From Lineus longissimus (taxonomy: Eukaryota > Nemertea > Pilidiophora > Heteronemertea > Lineidae), in NCBI RefSeq assembly GCF_910592395.1, contig NC_088310.1, forward strand, positions 23,823,491 to 23,887,490: DNA of 64,000 bases, read 5' to 3'. Positions 51,901 to 61,777 of this stretch are shown piece by piece (within the stretch, counting starts at the first letter, position 1; each line of letters begins with the position of its first letter). The position numbers and the translations under genes were made by a program. Below the pieces are notes generated by a model. That model worked only from the letters and a program-made list of their open reading frames with translations, was not told the origin of the DNA and did no database searches.

Positions 51901-52331
51901 CCATCACCGCCGGGGGGCTTTCAGCCATTGCAGCGGAGAGGTTCTGTCGCTCGGTATGGGCACCTACGTTTAGATACACCATTCGTTACGAAAACGGCTT
52001 GGTCGGCATGGACATGAAAAATATAGTCGATAATGCATCCTATAATACAATGGAGAACAGTGTGCCTGAACAAGGATTCGAAAATTCCCAAGGTTCGAAT
52101 ACAACAAGAGAACCCACCGAACTTGAGGTAGAGACGAATAAAATACAACCGGCCGGGAATTCCTTAGCCGGTTGTCATGCCGGTGGTTTTCAGAACAAAT
52201 CGGATGCAAACCCTGTACAGTCCCCCTGGGCGAGTGAGAAAGCTCCTCTCAAGAAAAAATATGTCGTCGTGTATTCCTCGCCCCCAGGTTATTCTATACC
52301 GGAGGACATGCAGTTGATAAGTACTGTATAG
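45996..52331 (+). CDS. TMEM179/TMEM179B-like four-pass membrane protein, C-terminal exons
   Basis: Three exons fit in phase: 45996-46136 (enters needing one base, leaves two), 49445-49529 (needs one, ends in phase 0) and 51882-52331 (phase 0 to a TAG stop). Donors are GTAAGT and GTAAGA, and acceptors follow pyrimidine tracts. Exon one encodes a helix (LVFPTLLFNTVLFTFELIG, continuing to LGLRKWC), then an acidic loop. Exon two carries FTCEST and WPNN. Exon three opens with a second helix, IASWLATITAGGLSAIA, then a long polar tail of about 115 residues. The order of helix, WC, loop with cysteine, and a SWL helix matches the end of TMEM179 and TMEM179B as I recall them. Those are neuronal and general four-pass proteins of unknown biochemical role. 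The polar tail seems longer than usual for the family. The N-terminal exons with helices one and two are not established. Confidence 0.55.
46137..49444 (+). other. First located intron of TMEM179-like gene
   Basis: A 3.3-kb intron with a GTAAGT donor and GATTTCAG acceptor. It contains an out-of-place exon-like block at 46767-46903 (reported as a finding), a (TTTA)n run at 48522-48542 and a short hairpin ACCTAGGAT/ATCCTAGGT at 48745-48766. No other gene is seen. Confidence 0.5.
49530..51881 (+). other. Second located intron of TMEM179-like gene
   Basis: A 2.35-kb intron between the GTAAGA donor and the TTTGTTTCAG acceptor. It carries the small palindromic MITE at 50546-50652 and a T-rich tract following it. 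The minus-strand frame at 51370-51618 has no recognisable domain. Confidence 0.5.
50546..50652. mobile_element. Palindromic MITE, 107 bp
   Basis: The ends AGTAGTATGCGGGT (50546) and, inverted, AGTAGTATGCCGGGT (ending at 50652) are nearly identical. A second nested pair, ATTTGACCT and AGGTCAAAT, lies inside, so most of the element can fold on itself. No target duplication is clear. It has no coding capacity. Confidence 0.6.
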
Positions 52332-54170
52332 CCATGTCGACGTCTCAATAACATGGAGGCGAGGTGTATTCTGCTTTTTGCTCCTGCATTGCCGTGATGC
52401 CCAGCTGGCAGTGCGCAAGGGCAAGGGAACTGAGGATGACACGCGGCCAAAGGTCTTCCTGATTGGTGTGCGCGGGTCGACCGTCACCATTTTGTCATTC
52501 ACATCCTGCTTTACATTTTCAGGCAGGGGTGATGAGGTGTACGTCTAAACGAACCTCCCCTCGTCTGATCCGAGTTTAACCAGGAGACCGAGGAGGAGAG
52601 TTTCGTATCCCTGCGCCCGGTCCCAGGGTATACCTTGTTATCCTATTGTGATGAAGATAAAAAAACACGGAGAAAATATTATACATAATTCCATAATCAA
52701 CCAATGCAATATACCACTGGATTCAGACAAACCATTCTAACTGTCCAACCTTGCTTGGGCAAAAAATTATAACATCGTTTATTCGAACTTTATGGCTTTA
52801 GTTGGGAATTCGCAAAAACTAGAAACGCATGATATATGTATCAGAGTGTAATTATAACAATATTTGAACAACATGAATTGCAGGAGGCCAGGCTATAAGT
52901 GTGCTTGTGGTGAATGGTGTTCTGGAGAATGAATGGAAGGGCGTGTGGCATCATAAGCCTTGGATGACCTTCATAAATTAGAGTTCGCCCCTGACAATTG
53001 GTCATGAAGCGTAATACGCACGTGACGGCGAGCGAGTAGCTCACGTGATATCGTTGTGGTTGTTGTCTTTTGCACTGGCGGGCGCGCATAACGTTCGTTT
53101 CTACTCATTTAGAAGTGATACCACTAAATGTCGTTTCTCAAACTGAGCGGATCTGCTGACGTTCACGTGATTTAGACCCGATGTTTTCGGGAAATAAACA
53201 GTTTGCAAACAATGTACATGTAAATATGTTATATACAAATCGTTTCCTTTTTAAATTTTCTATATCACACGGCAACCATTGGCAGTTATATATCGGGAAG
53301 AGTGTGAGTGTTCAAAGGATATAATAATGTGTAGGTCTCCACAGAAATGTATCCTCCCATGACAGACCTTTGGATAAACGTTTCTATAATAGTGAGTGTA
53401 TATCTCTGGAACGATGCAAAGGCCTGTTGAGGGAAGATGCAGAAATGTGATTTTCAGTGATCGAATTATAAATGAATTAAGAGAGAATCAACTATAAGCA
53501 TCGAAGATATCATATCAGATCGCTCAAGGAAGTGAAAGACATGCGTGTATAAGCAGATAAGCTGTATATCTCAGGTTTTATTTTGCCTGACTTGCTTTAA
53601 TCATAGCGACTTACTTGATAGAATTGAACACTAGCAAACCCAAGAGTCTGCGCTCAGAGGATTTTGTGTGAATTAAGAAGTGATTATGAGGTGATGAACT
53701 TTAAGAAGTGTCATCTATAACGGTGATTCGTTAGAGTAATGAGCTAGAACACAGGACGACAACGACAACCCGTTGGATATGGCAATCTGATGAACTTTTG
53801 ACAGTCGGCGTTAGAAATTTGTGCCACCAATCCGGGTATATTGCGTCGCATGCGTGTCATCGGGGATGTTGTGAATGGGTGTGAGTGAATGATTGATTTT
53901 GCAAGAATCTGTGAACGGGTTCTGCTTGATGGTGTGTGGATAGGATCACAGGAACTTGATGCTGGGTCAAACAAAATGATCAGGAGACAGGTTTCCAAAA
54001 GATAATCAGACCATTTCGATGAATTTTCAGCGTTTCTGGGCCTGCCTATAGCTCATTTCACCACTTTTACTGTATGCACACGGTTAATAGCCGCCGGGAA
54101 ATCTAGGAAAACTACAATCTCCTTAACTCACTTTGTATTTAGTTTGGCGAGAGGTGGTTTAAATTTGGCT
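52332..54170. other. 3' flank of TMEM179-like gene and spacer
   Basis: The 3' untranslated region presumably starts at 52332. A possible AATAAA polyadenylation signal occurs at about 53193, some 860 bp beyond the stop, but nearer variants cannot be excluded. No other gene is supported. Confidence 0.35.
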
Positions 54171-54174
54171 TGCA

Positions 54175-54222
54175 AGATTCGAACCTTATGGACTCATTGA
54201 CCAGCTACTAACCAACGAACTA
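54175..54222 (-). repeat. Degenerate tRNA-like SINE head
   Basis: Read on the minus strand, TAGTTCGTTGG (54212-54222) resembles an internal box A and GGTTCGAATCT (54175-54185) is one base off the box B consensus. Only 26 bp separate them, too few for an intact tRNA, so this is at best a decayed tRNA-derived SINE. Confidence 0.25.
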
Positions 54223-54239
54223 CAAACGCCGCATTCCTG

Positions 54240-56600
54240 TGAGTTGGGTTGATGATGGCTCCTGCGAGATTGTGGACGTGCAGCAGACCAATATTACGGG
54301 CTTTTTTGTGTATGGTGATAAAATTTTATACTTTCTTCTGAGATCCAATCTTTCCCGATCTACTGTGAGGTCTGTCAATCTCCGCATTGAGTATGATTGT
54401 CGCTGTTGCATGCGTGCCAGATATGTTCAAAGAGCGTTAGCATCGAGTTGGCATAATTTTATTGTTGATATCAGCAATGCCATGCACTAGAACGCAAACG
54501 CGCTTTGAATGACTATCTGAATGATTTGACTGAAAGAATGTGCAGAATGAAAGTGTGGAGTTGTCCTATACTGTATAGTCGGGAACAGTCGCGACGTTGA
54601 TGTCAACAGCCTTGTTATTGGACATATCGTGTGGTGGTAAAAGAATCGATGACTTCTTGCCGGTTTTACAGTATATGTTGGTTGGCGTGAGTGAGACGTG
54701 GATTGTCTGACTGTCCGACATCCCGTTTGAACAGGGGAAAGGGGGATAAAGGCATTCGTGAAGGTATAAAGAATGAAATAAATTCATACTATCGTCGCTT
54801 GGTGCGCCAGGTGTGAGCATTGTTCATATGTACATAGTGTTTGTGGTGTGGTGGAGACTGATTGTTATTGGCGCAACCAGGCTTAAAAGACAGGGGACAA
54901 GTTGTGATAACTGGCATGGCTCGGTGGCGATCCAATAGTATCATGGACTTTAATCAGTATTTAGGTCAGTGCTAGTATATGATAGTACAAAAGTCAGGAG
55001 CGGAATTTGGGAGCGGTCTGAACCTCTATGCGGACATAAAAAGCCTGAATATTGTTCGTTTTTTAAAACTCTATAACCCATGTAATGGATGAATATGATT
55101 TTGTTAAACACGAGGTATCGCTTGAATTTGCCTGCAGTTTTGTTAGGAATGAACCGAGGCTGTATACACAGGGTAACGACCGAGGCCGGGGCCGACCGAA
55201 TAGGCACTATTATATGCAAAAATCAGTCATTCTTTGATTTCAAAGTATATAAAAAGTGTGAACATTCTTCTTATATATACTGTGACTGTAACCTCCGGTG
55301 CGTACGAACCGAATTCTAACAACGGCTAACAATAACATGACGTCTTCATAACCCAAATCAAGTGCAGTAGACGAGGCAAGGACGAAGACAAAAATACAAT
55401 CCAAGACATTTTCTACCAATCACTCGTCTCTGGTTTGAATGGTCCGGAACTGTCCGTTGTGATTTCGGCTGGTACGAAAAAGACCAACTGAATTTTTGTG
55501 CAAAGTATACCACATAAACAAAGTGCTGTCCGCTTTCGGCTAAGACAGTACCGAGGTTACAGTATACTAGAGCAATAAATGCTGATGACTTATCAAATCA
55601 GAGCGATCCTCCTCACCAAAATTGTATAAGTACTTGCCTCGCATTGATATAACACAACGCACTTTTTTACTCATAACCCGCCAAATTCACTTGCAACCCT
55701 GCAGTTTAAAGTTGTTGCTGGATAAAGAAGCAGTTATTCACCCTATTAGATATTTCAACGCAATACGATTATCGTCTGTGCTCGGAGTAAAGAGTTTCCC
55801 TCCATGTATATTTAGCGTCTTCTGCGCTTTGGCAACTCTTGATGACGAAGTCAGATTTTTACCTCCTAACCCTTCGACATCACTCGTTGTTGTACGGGCG
55901 AGTGTTGGGGTTCTTAAAGTACGTGTCAGGCCCATCGTTTTCCTCTCTGGATCATATCACCTGTAAATTCTTTTCCAAGTAATTCATATAAATACGGACC
56001 ACATAAAAAATTTAAAATATTTGTTGTTTTCAAGACTCCTTTTCTTTGAATTAAATACTTTTATATTTGAAATGATATATTTTGATTTGTAATCTGCTAG
56101 CATGATGTTAGTAATAGTTAGATGTCCTGTCGTGCGTGTGTAGATAACTAATGAAGATGATACCAGAGGTACGTGGAGCCATCTAGGCGTAAATGAGAAA
56201 AGTGAATCAGCCAACGTCTTCCTTCATAACCTGTTTTGGTGGTTCCTTCAAGAGTTGTGGCGGCAGATAGCATCGAAGATCAGGTAGTAGTCTTTGGAGA
56301 TGAGAGTGAGTTGGATGTTCCTCGCACGCTGTTATCTTCTGATACAACACTGAGGTCAAGTAGGCCTACCATAAATTCGCTTCAAAGCAGTCCTGGTTTT
56401 CTAGAGGCGAGAAGACAGTGCATCGATCACCTGAAATAGTTATACGAAGTCCCCAGAACCTCCATCTTGAAAAGCCTATACCTTGCATGCACCACCAAAG
56501 GAAGGTAGGGATATTGAACAATTTGATGGCGCGCTGCAAATGTTGTGGCCTTGAAGACAATCATGCAACACTACACTTGGATGAGCCGCGCTGAGGATTC
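54240..56600. other. Stretch with many short unrecognised frames
   Basis: Open frames of 63-114 codons occur on both strands (for example 54239-54490 plus, 54566-54820 minus, 55738-55935 minus, 56236-56439 plus). None shows a domain I recognise and none is linked to another by convincing splice sites. I do not call any of them a gene. Confidence 0.3.
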
Positions 56601-56613
56601 CTGGCAAAACGTT

Positions 56614-56965
56614 TTACAGACTAATATCTAGAAGGATGTTGTCCCCGCCGATGAGAGACGCTTTGCCTTGCGGCGGTCGCCTGACAGTGGCCGTTGAATA
56701 CTCTAAAATTACCAGGAGCTTGCCCGACTTTCTAAATTGGGTTAAGATATCCCGATTAGTACTTTCTGTTATCTCGTTTACACCAGCGATTTCCATTCCC
56801 TTTTGACAGTCGCGAAATGAACAGGTGGTAATGCTGCCTACGCAATTTACACGACCTCCAACGTAAAAATATCCTTTTTACACACTCCGTCAGGACGACT
56901 CCTGGTCTATTTTTCTGTATACTACGGCGACTGTAAATTCGTCCAGTGCCAGAGGGTATAGGACT
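56614..56965 (-). pseudogene. PDZ-like domain remnant, frame-broken
   Basis: Read on the minus strand, three successive frames together resemble one PDZ domain, a module that binds protein C-termini. The first frame gives DEFTVAVVYRK (about 56933-56901), like an opening beta strand. The next gives PGVVLTEC (about 56900-56877), in the position of the ligand-binding loop. The last runs from GYFYVGGRV (about 56870) through GMEIAGVNEITESTNRDIL to KSGKLLVILEY and a stop at 56614, matching the second half with its GD-x-I-x-x-VN-like turn (here GMEIAGVN) and final strand. The frame changes twice within roughly 90 bp. It is either a decayed copy or affected by base-call errors. No flanking exons were identified. 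Similarity was judged by eye. Confidence 0.4.
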
Positions 56966-56999
56966 AAACTTCTTTATCAATTTACACTCTGGTATGTAT

Positions 57000-58110
57000 T
57001 ACAGAGCTGGTGGCCCTTGGTCGTCTAAGCAAGACCCCCTCGGATAGACGAAAAAATCAGGTGCTCGAAGTTAAAGATTGCTATCAAATTATGAGTGATA
57101 TAGAGAAATGATCAAGATGATCATGTTGATTAATAACAACCTAGCGGTCCTTGGTTATGACACCAATGACTGGCCGCTATCGAAGCAAGGCTTACGTACG
57201 TTCCGTTTAAATACAAGCTTTAACATCCTGGGACCAAGGCTCACCCACAATGATGTGTGCTGCTACCGGCGTATCTGCATTCCATCGAGACACTCCGGAC
57301 GGCTCCTGTCCGATTTTACAGTATTCAACACCTTACTGTTTCGGCTCTGTTGAACGTCCGTCGCCTGGAAGATATCCATATTCAGATGTCGTCAATTGTC
57401 CAATTTTGCGCTAAGTTTTTACCACAGCTCTCGGCGTATAAGTCTTCAATCGCACAGCTGAACTATGCACAAATCAGGTGGTCTAATACACCCGCATTTG
57501 GTGGCCCAGTAATACCCGCCTATATACGCAACATTCAAGACTTGCAAGGTTGAAGGTTCCAATCTAGACAGTCCGACAAGAGTAACTCCGACAATCCCGT
57601 CTATTTTACTGTCCGCGCTAATCAAGACGAACATAATGTCTCATCAAGGACATGCACATCTACACATAGATGATGGCTTTTATAGGAAGGTAATGTATAT
57701 TCCCTTTTCCATTGTTTTATACGGTGGCGAATAACATTAGCTAAACTGCTGGCTGTGCCCCTCCCGGCTACACCCAGCACAGCGGGCGCAGCCCGGCAGA
57801 CGTTCATATCCTTTGAGAGAGATACATTGGCACAACCTAGGTGAGCAGGCGACCGGGCGCCCAACATGACCCCTGCTGATTCTACAACATCTGTGTGCGG
57901 GAGGTCTTCGTTGACGAGATATAGCACCCTGGCAGACAATACACCCGCACATTATACTGTAAAACTGTATAGGTGCCGTACCCCCGGCCCAATAACTTCA
58001 GGGAGAGACGCAGTTTCTGCATTAGGGCGGGCTGCGAATTTACAATTCCCAAACAGGATAGTCATAAGATATATTTCGAGCTTTCTGATTGGTCAACTCA
58101 GCCAATGTAC
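57000..58110. other. Spacer with one splice-flanked open segment
   Basis: The segment 57741-57840 on the plus strand is bounded by CATTAG and a GTGAGC donor and is open (KLLAVPLPATPSTAG, ending FERDTLAQP). It has no recognised homology and no partner exon, so it is not called as a gene. Nothing else is supported. Confidence 0.25.
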
Positions 58111-58111
58111 A

Positions 58112-58190
58112 TGCGCACATGGCCCAAGTGTACTCCTTGTTGTGATGTTGTCAAGTTGTCCAGAAGTTTGGGGTTCGAATCCCATGTGGG
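58112..58190 (+). repeat. tRNA-derived SINE head
   Basis: TGGCCCAAGTG (58120-58130) fits the RNA polymerase III box A of serine/leucine-type tRNAs and GGTTCGAATCC (58172-58182) is an exact box B, with 41 bp between. CACATGG before and CCATGTG after are complementary, resembling a remnant stem. The flanks do not form a full cloverleaf, so a SINE head is more likely than a functional tRNA. Confidence 0.45.
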
Positions 58191-58407
58191 AAATGACGCC
58201 CCTTATGGCCAGGTTGTCAAAATTCAAAATTAATTTTTTACCAAACAATTTATTTATATCTGTAGACTTGCCATAGCAAATATTTTTTCAATACCTCTTC
58301 AAATATGTACCAGAACCAATATTTAATTGGTAGCCAGGTGAACCATGACGATGAAGAATATCCTGGGGAATAAACATCAAAGCTCCAAGGGATGTAAAAC
58401 TACTAGA

Positions 58408-58672
58408 CTGTCTCATCTCTCTCAACATGTTGTCAATACGGTGGAGCAGCCAGGACTGATCCGGCCTGGCTGTGACTTCCTCATCTCTCTCGATCACCAT
58501 AATTATTGTGAACACGGTGGAGCTGCCAGTACTGATTCGGCCTGACTGTGACTGCCTCATCTTTCTCACCATATTAGCAACTAGGCAGTGCGGTGAAGAC
58601 TGATGCAGCCTGGCTGTCACTGTCTCATCACTCTCATCATGTTGTCAACACAGTGGAGCAGCCAGGACTGAT
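58408..58672. repeat. Four-copy tandem repeat of about 70 bp
   Basis: Units begin near 58408, 58478, 58551 and 58619. Each has a CTCATCTCTCTC-type start, TTGTCAACACGG-type middle and GGAGCAGCCAGGACTGAT-type end. The divergence between copies is substantial. It lies directly upstream of the Helitron remnant and may be part of it. Confidence 0.8.
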
Positions 58673-58804
58673 TTTGTTATACAGCCATGTATATGCAACA
58701 TAGTTAATTAATTCTAAGATATGCATGCATGCCATGGTGACCAAATTGAGGATCACCGATTGTTGATGTCTGGGACATGACCTATCATCCCATACAGCCA
58801 TTGC

Positions 58805-59272
58805 ATGCCCCTACATCCTCTATATAATTCACTCCAACCAAGTGGCATGCCCCCACATGACCTCAAATTGAAAGTTGGCTGCCAAATAATGCTCCTCCGC
58901 AACCTCGATGCCCCAAGATTGTTCAACGGGACGCGCCTCATCGTTTCAAGGCTTCTAAGCAACATCATTGAAGCTACCATTGCCATCGGCGAATATGCAG
59001 GATCAACAGTCTTAATCCCCCGGATACCGCTCATTCCAAGTGACTGTCCATTTCAGTTCAGGCGACTCCAATTTCCCGTGACACTCTCCTTCGCTGTGAC
59101 AGTGAATAAAGCCCAAAGTCGTTGGACTATCGTTATCCACACCATGCTTCTCCCACGGACAGCTTTATGTAGCATACTCCAGAGTTGGCCAATCGTCTGC
59201 CCTATACCTGTATACTATCGCGCAAACGGAACAAAGACAATGAACATAGTTTATCCAGAGGTACTTCGATAG
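58805..59272 (+). pseudogene. Helitron helicase C-terminal remnant
   Basis: The translation contains PSGMPPHDLKLKVGCQIMLL, NGTRLIVSRLLSNIIEATI and LIPRIPLIPSD, then LQFPVTLSFAVTVNKAQS. This is the characteristic C-terminal part of the PIF1-type helicase of Helitron rolling-circle transposons. After NKAQS the frame is lost: the conserved CFSHGQLYVAYSRVG block is present at 59145-59189 but in the next frame, and the last residues (NIVYPEVL) return to the first frame before a TAG at 59270. The Rep and N-terminal helicase parts are absent. The copy is therefore a truncated, frameshifted relic of a mobile element and not a cellular PIF1 gene. Confidence 0.9.
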
Positions 59273-59322
59273 CAAGAAACGCTACATCGACACCACAGAG
59301 GTAAACTGCTGACACGCCCAAA

Positions 59323-59351
59323 CCCGTCACCGACGGGTACCATGCCAGTAA
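59323..59351 (+). mobile_element. Putative Helitron 3' terminus
   Basis: CCCGTC, a loop ACC and GACGGG form a perfect 6-bp hairpin at 59323-59337, followed by TACCATGCCAGT. Helitrons end with a short GC-rich hairpin about ten bases before CTRR and insert ahead of a T. Here CCAG would be a one-base decay of CTAG. It lies about 50 bp past the helicase stop, as expected. Confidence 0.4.
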
Positions 59352-59369
59352 GATATAAATAAAAGCAAA

Positions 59370-60430
59370 AAGAAAGAGAAAAATATATCCCAATGGCGGA
59401 TTCGAACCCACGCCTATGGCAAGCCAAAGCGGAATTTATTCAAGACCGTGGAATTACTATTCAAGAAGTTAAATATATGTTCAAGACCAAAATATGTTCA
59501 ATCCTGAATCAAATATTGTCAACCTTGAATCAAATATTGTCAACCTTGAATCAAATATTGTCAACCTTGAACAAAATATATTCAACCTTGAACAAAATAT
59601 ATTCAAGACTCACGTGACCATATTCAAGACGCACGTGACCACAAAATTGATGACGTAGTTGCTCATGTTTTGATGCTTCACAGACTTTCCCGAACCCGCG
59701 TCCGGACTTTCCCGAACCCATGGTACTTGTGTTGCGTTTCGGAGCTCGAATTGTTCGCACGAGGGTTTGACACATAGTTGTACACGTACCTAGCCGCCTA
59801 CACCTGACATGTACTGTAATCCTACACATCATGACATGGATGCCGAGTGAATGTCAGAGTCGATACATGTTTCACAGACATATCAGGCAAATTATAGGTT
59901 CAAAATGCGCAATGCCTCTCACCTTTCATTCTTAAGGCCGACACCACTGTATCGGATTCTCGTTGTCTTTTGACATGTTTGAGTGTTTAGGCTATACAGG
60001 CAATCAATCATGTCGTGAAACAGAACGCATCAGAAGTACCACAGATTCTACGCTCTACGTCATCAATTTTGTGGTCACGTGCGTCTTGAATATGGTCACG
60101 TGAGTCTTGAATATGGTCACGTGAGTCTTGAATATATTTTGTTCAAGGTTGAATATATTTTGTTCAAGGTTGGACATATTTTATTCAAGGTTGAACATAT
60201 TTTATTCAAGGTTGAACATATTTTATTTAAGGTTGAAAACATTTGATTCAAGGTTGAACATATTTTAGTCTTGAACATATATTTCCTTCTTGAACTTATA
60301 TTTAACTTCTTGAATGGTTATTCTAAAGTCTTGAATAAATTCCGCTTTGGCTTGCCATACACGCCAAAGGATGCCTCCAGATCGCTGAAGAAGTGCGCGC
60401 AGTTAAGGCTACACCACATGACCATGATCA
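59370..60430 (-). repeat. tRNA-derived SINE interrupted by foldback element B
   Basis: On the minus strand, TGGTCATGTGG (60414-60424) resembles box A and GGTTCGAATCC (59398-59408) is an exact box B. Removing the inserted element and one copy of its target duplication leaves about 54 bp between the two boxes, suitable for a serine/leucine-type tRNA head with a long variable arm. A T-rich tail follows at about 59370-59395. The SINE must predate the insertion. Confidence 0.45.
59415..60359. mobile_element. Foldback element B, 945 bp, long inverted arms
   Basis: The terminal inverted repeats are identical for at least 31 bp, beginning TATGGCAAGCCAAAGCGGAA, and the element is flanked by CACGCC at 59409-59414 and 60360-60365, a 6-bp target duplication. 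The arms continue as homologous sequence to 59658 on the left (244 bp) and from 60055 on the right (305 bp). Each arm carries a sub-terminal array of a 21-23-bp unit around CAACCTTGAATCAAATATTG and an inner block with two or three CACGTGA words. The 396-bp spacer shows no transposase. The first 11 bp equal those of element A at 45086. Confidence 0.9.
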
Positions 60431-61744
60431 GCCAATCAAACTCCAAGAATTATTCTAAGTGTCAGTTCACTTTGGGAATAATAAATTCGCGGGCGGGCTT
60501 GCTTTAAAAATATAAGGTATTTTCTGGGTCAATTTCTGAGACGTCTTTTATCATTCGTGCACTAGGGGTTTTCAGGGACAAAGATTTTTTCCGAAGAGGG
60601 ATTCGTTCGCACCCCCACCCCCCTTACACTGAATGGCATTTCGACGACACACAGCGGCCTTTCCAACTTGAATGTTGCGCCTTTTTGCGTATCATATATA
60701 GGTCTATTTCATCCTGAAGCTCAGGCCAACACCTGGCACTATCGACCGAGCTTATCACTAACGTGTGCGAGGGGAGGAGGATACGACTGACTCTGGAGTT
60801 TCGAGGATGGGTCTCTATAGGATCTTTCGATATAAGTGACATGTCGCAGTCTCAGTAGGCACAGGAGGCGATCGGGTGACGCCATCCGGCACTGCCCTCC
60901 TATTTATTTGTTCGTAATCATGAAACGAAATTAAATGAATAAACCACATTCCGATGAGAGGAGAGTGCAATGAGTGAGACAACGTAGCGACGCCGAATCA
61001 TCTTGTAAGTGATTCCGGTTTTAGTGGCAAGATAAAAATGTTTATTTTAACGACAACCACAACTGAAGGGAACTCTTTTGTCAAAGAAGGTAGCTCATTT
61101 TCAGAAAAATTTGTTAGGTTGTTGTTCTTTTCTTTGCATATTTTCACCAAATTAAATTGCATAGCTTGTTCTAAATGTTATATGTTGTTCACTGATTAAA
61201 TCTCTATGTATCAAAGAATTCAGATGAGACCATAGTATTGTAGATGCCGTAATCTGTGAGGTGAATCGAGCACCCCGTTTGACATGTTTTCTATGTATTC
61301 AGTCACAGCATGCATTGCATGTCCTGCCGGTTGGCGAAATGCATGCCTGCCATGCACTGTGCTGTGCGTGTATATTCCATGTGTCAATTCATCATGTACA
61401 ACTACAATGCTCATATCTTAGGTGTGAAGTATTCATTGAAATTGAAAAAGCAAGTGCTAGTGGGATTGGGCAGTCCGTGATTAGTATATTTATTGCATGA
61501 CTCTCCAGCATGTTTATGTTGAAAGACCAGTTCACCGTAATGTAACTGAGTTGAGTTACATAACATGAGTAACAACGACGTCAACGTGTGTGTCACTCCA
61601 GTCAGACCAGTGTGTGAAATGATCAGAACAGTACTGAACTACCAATACCATCCTTGTTGATTTCCAGATTGGATGTCAAGTTTTAAATAGCAGATGTTTT
61701 TGCAGTCTTATGATATGAAAATTTTCATTTTCCCATTTTTTCAG
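60366..61744. other. Spacer upstream of the APLF-like gene
   Basis: No gene is supported. The 72-codon minus-strand frame at 60624-60842 has no recognisable domain. The acceptor-like TTTTTTCAG ending at 61744 suggests that a non-coding first exon and the promoter of the downstream gene lie somewhere in or before this segment. Confidence 0.4.
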
Positions 61745-61777
61745 ACTATTACTAGATAATGTTTTGAAAAATCTGAT

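Noticed and set aside
58172-58182. Exact box B that could mark a functional tRNA gene
   Set aside because: The flanks do not form a complete cloverleaf with acceptor, anticodon and T stems. A SINE head is more likely.
58805-59272. Cellular PIF1 helicase gene
   Set aside because: Only the Helitron-type C-terminus is present, frameshifted, and followed by a Helitron-like hairpin.
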